Assembly (NCBI GenBank): GCA_963921185.1
Contig: OY992533.1
Location: forward strand, 103,889,490 to 103,953,489
DNA length: 64,000 nt
Source of the DNA: Dasysyrphus tricinctus
Lineage: Eukaryota; Arthropoda; Insecta; Diptera; Syrphidae
Direction: 5' to 3'
Of this stretch, positions 61,200 through 64,000 are shown one piece after another. Position 1 is the stretch's first letter, and each line of letters opens with the position of its first letter. The translations under genes and the position numbers were made by a program. Below the pieces are notes generated by a model that saw only the letters and a program-made list of their open reading frames with translations, was not told the DNA's origin and did not search any database.

Positions 61200-64000
61200 C
61201 CTCGATATAACACCAACATCCAATGATGAAGCATTGACCCAGAATCAGCACACACATTATCGTGGCTAAGTGCCAACTCTCCCCCCTCCACCCAAATAAA
61301 TATACTAAACCGCGACATCCAGGACTGAACATAATCTGAGGATGACAAAGTTAAGCTGACTTTTATATTAAGCTATCATAAGGAGTCAAAACAAGTCGGA
61401 TACATTGCACCAAGAACACCAAGCGAATGAAGAACAATGCTCCAGCCAAGAGATTATTCGATTTTTAGCCCACAGGTTAGCTCTGTGACAAGGATAACCG
61501 AATCTCTGGGGTAAGCCCCTAAGCCAATGCGGATACCAAATCGTTTGTTCCGCATGACTGGAAGAAGCGTACTTCGCGATGGTAGAGGATGAAAAGCACC
61601 CATTTCTCAGCGAGTTACCTTTCCAGTGTATGGAGCCCTTTAATTAATTTTAAGTTTACTCGTAGCAATCTTAAATGTTTGCTTTTTTTTAATAAAAACA
61701 AATAATATAATATGTATTACACAAAACACTGCAACAGTTAAACTCACATAACTCAGAAACTCTGTTAACCATAACCGTAACAGTTACAGAAGTCATAATT
61801 ACCACGATTATTCGTCTCGTCTCAACCAAAAAACTAATTTAATAACACCCTATATAACTAATATTCTGGCTTCTTCATACCAAAAAGTCCACACAAACAA
61901 TCGAAAATTACTTAAACGTATCCCAAACCATTAATTTTCGGCCTTTTTGGTATGCACGCCCAGTCCCAGTCCAATACCATAGTGCCAGAGCAATTTGTGG
62001 TTGCATCAAAGTAGAACAAATAATGGGTTATCCCTTAAATGATCCCACAATAAAAGAAAATTTCGACCTTAAGATGTTTTTTTTTTTGTGTCTCTGTCCA
62101 CGCACATCAGCTTTTTCTTTCCCAATCGAATGACATTTGGTCATTTGCATTGGATTGACGAAATTTCTAAAAAAGGCGTGTGGCGTTGCATGGTGACGAC
62201 GACGAAGAGAAGTACTCGAACTCACGCTAACTATAGAATTCATTAAAACAAAAAGTACAAAATGGAACGCTTGCTTATCAGTCCAATTTATCAACAACTA
62301 TAAACTCCCACTGTACGTATTTGGAGTCGTGGTGTGTCTCAGGGTTTGCTAGAAAATGAAGGGTCAATTGCACATTTAGTGACATGACCAGCTGGACACA
62401 ACACACTACACTGGACTGATGATGACGGTTGTGCAAATTAACCGAATTAATTTACGAGCTCAAATCAAAATTTTGCACGCACATTTCCGCGATCAGCCCT
62501 TTCGAAGAAGCTGGTTACTTGAAGCGGGGAGAGGACTTTTTGTGCTTCTGGTTAGACTCCATGGACTCACAGTCCCATCGAGCAGATATTCGAGGCGCCC
62601 TCTTCTGTTCCCCCGTAAAAAGGGGTCAAATGGATTCTCACAATTCCATTAGTTTCACTGTGTGGCTTGGCTGGTCTCTTATATTATAGAGAACGCTGAT
62701 GCGCCCACAGTCCTGTGTGGACTCTACTTTTGCTTGCGCTGCGTTGACCATTGAACGCGCCAGAATTGACTTCTGAAATGCGTTCCGCAGAAGATAGCTT
62801 CTTCCGCGCAACTCAAAGTGGCCATCTGCGCTAGGGGGTTAATTTATTGGTTTGGTATTTTTTTTTTTCGCAAGGCTATCGGTCGGGCCAGGAGGACAGG
62901 CAGTGTGAGTCGAAGAGAGCGCATCAGGCTTAGCAACAAAAAGTGAAATAAATTCATGATTATGTTGTTGAAATGTGTAAACAGGGAGTCATGTCATGTA
63001 ATGAATATTTTATGATTGCAATGTTCTTGTTATAAGTTGATGTTGTGTTCCCTTTGAAGCATTTTTGTTGTGCCCAGGACAATGACAATGACAATGATGA
63101 TGATGATGATGGGCGAGGATGATGATGGTTTTTATTGATAGTGCAGCGCGAGTGAGATCCCAGAGCGTTCGGTTCCTTCCTGGGGCAAGGAGACCATCAT
63201 CGAGAGACACACCATCAGACAAGACGAATGACAGTTGATGAAATTGATTGTGAGTGCGATGTGCGATGAGCAAAACGGTCAGACAGAACAAACCATCATC
63301 GCACTGAACACAACAAAAAAAAGCTCACCGTTCCAGGTTTCAGTTTCAGGGTCTGGTGCGTTTTGGTTTAATGATGTCCTTATGATTGACAGGCAGCAAA
63401 AAACCATTCACCTTAAAATATTCGCGCAGTTGGTTTCAATAATTCAATTATTTTTGGTTGCTTCCGAGGTAAGTTGGTAGAATGCGAAAAAGTCAATTTA
63501 AGCAAAAAAAAAAAAAAAAAACTATGCGGCTACGCTCTGCGGGACATTGATGTGATGGATATGAGCAGTGAAAAAAAGATATGTGGATAAAGGGCACAGT
63601 TTGAGTAAAGGAAGACATTTTTTTGAGAGCAAGGTAAACGAAAAATTGAAAGATACATATTAAATGAAAGGAGATTAAGACTTAAGACTTTATTTAACTT
63701 TATTATGACTTCAAAAATAATTGGATGGAATTTTGAAATGAAATGTTTGAAATTTTAAATATTTAAAGTTGATATAAACATATCCTTCCACCTGGTCAAG
63801 CATTCGTCGGAAATGAGTCTTGTCAACACTTCAAGCAAATAAGAATGAATCTTTTTTAAGCCAGCTTGAATACAAAAATCTGTGTTTGACCAATTTTGAT
63901 TATGACCTTTAGTGACCTTTCAAATTTTTAAACTGTACCCGAATGAGGTGGCATACATTTTTTCCGTTATTTTGAAGAAAAAGTTAAACAAAAATCTATC
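61200..64000. other. No gene recognised; probable unique non-coding DNA
   Basis: The part up to about 61,640 may be the 3' region of the LINE. Beyond that I see no repeat family and no domain. A (GAT)n/(CAATGA)n microsatellite lies at about 63,080-63,130. ORFs here are under 95 codons and show only simple-sequence composition (for example a His run from the microsatellite). Confidence 0.4.

Noticed and set aside
63010..63291. 93-codon minus-strand ORF with a histidine run
   Set aside because: The His run is a reading of the (ATG)n/(CAATGA)n microsatellite, and the rest has no domain.

Overview
The window is AT-rich eukaryotic DNA and looks like a repeat-dense intergenic or intronic stretch of an insect genome, most likely a fly. 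The grounds are several insect-type non-LTR retrotransposon remnants (Jockey-like, R1-like and craniofacial-protein-2-like endonuclease/RT), a Tc1/mariner transposase remnant, many palindromic MITEs, GT-AG introns with AATAAA signals, and low GC. I find no convincing host gene, tRNA or rRNA. The species call is inference.

Layout. 0.3-2.6 kb: degenerate LINE on the minus strand. 5.2-7.5 kb: second LINE on the plus strand, interrupted by an (AATTG)n array. 11.6-18.8 kb: an AT-rich repeat family of about 1 kb in five copies of alternating orientation, with a sixth copy near 32 kb. 21.6-22.6 kb: third LINE, again ending in an (AATTG)n array. 26.9-27.4 kb: Jockey RT tail, minus strand. 27.5-29.7 kb: a DNA transposon of about 2.1 kb with long TIRs and an ORF remnant. 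35.3-36.7 kb: LINE of the same kind as the 22-kb one. 36.7-59.6 kb: the main object, described next. 59.6-61.1 kb: R1-like LINE remnant with a MITE in it. The remaining stretches show no recognisable gene.

The main object runs from 36,720 to 59,629 (22.9 kb). Its two ends are inverted copies starting CACTGAA with a shared GTACGT a few bases in. I read it as a giant CACTA/EnSpm-like (CMC superfamily) transposon. It carries two plus-strand genes. The first (46,887-49,370) encodes a zinc-finger transposase of about 825 residues and is broken by two small indels. The second (49,621-55,675) is a six-exon gene for a 569-residue SAM-domain protein whose reading frame survives every splice junction. 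Both termini are filled with inverted TTYATTA/TAATRAA motifs. At the left they are amplified as a 123-bp tandem array (about 13 copies). At the right they form a 22-bp array (about 130 copies) with a 154-bp higher-order repeat. A separate array of about 105 bp fills 40.5-43.1 kb, and several smaller elements are nested inside the large one.

Working model (inference): the transposase would cut at the CACTG ends, and the motif arrays would be hugely expanded subterminal protein-binding sites of the kind known in plant CACTA elements. The SAM protein is the partner gene carried along, with an unknown role, possibly in binding those sites. In this copy the transposase is damaged while the SAM gene looks open.
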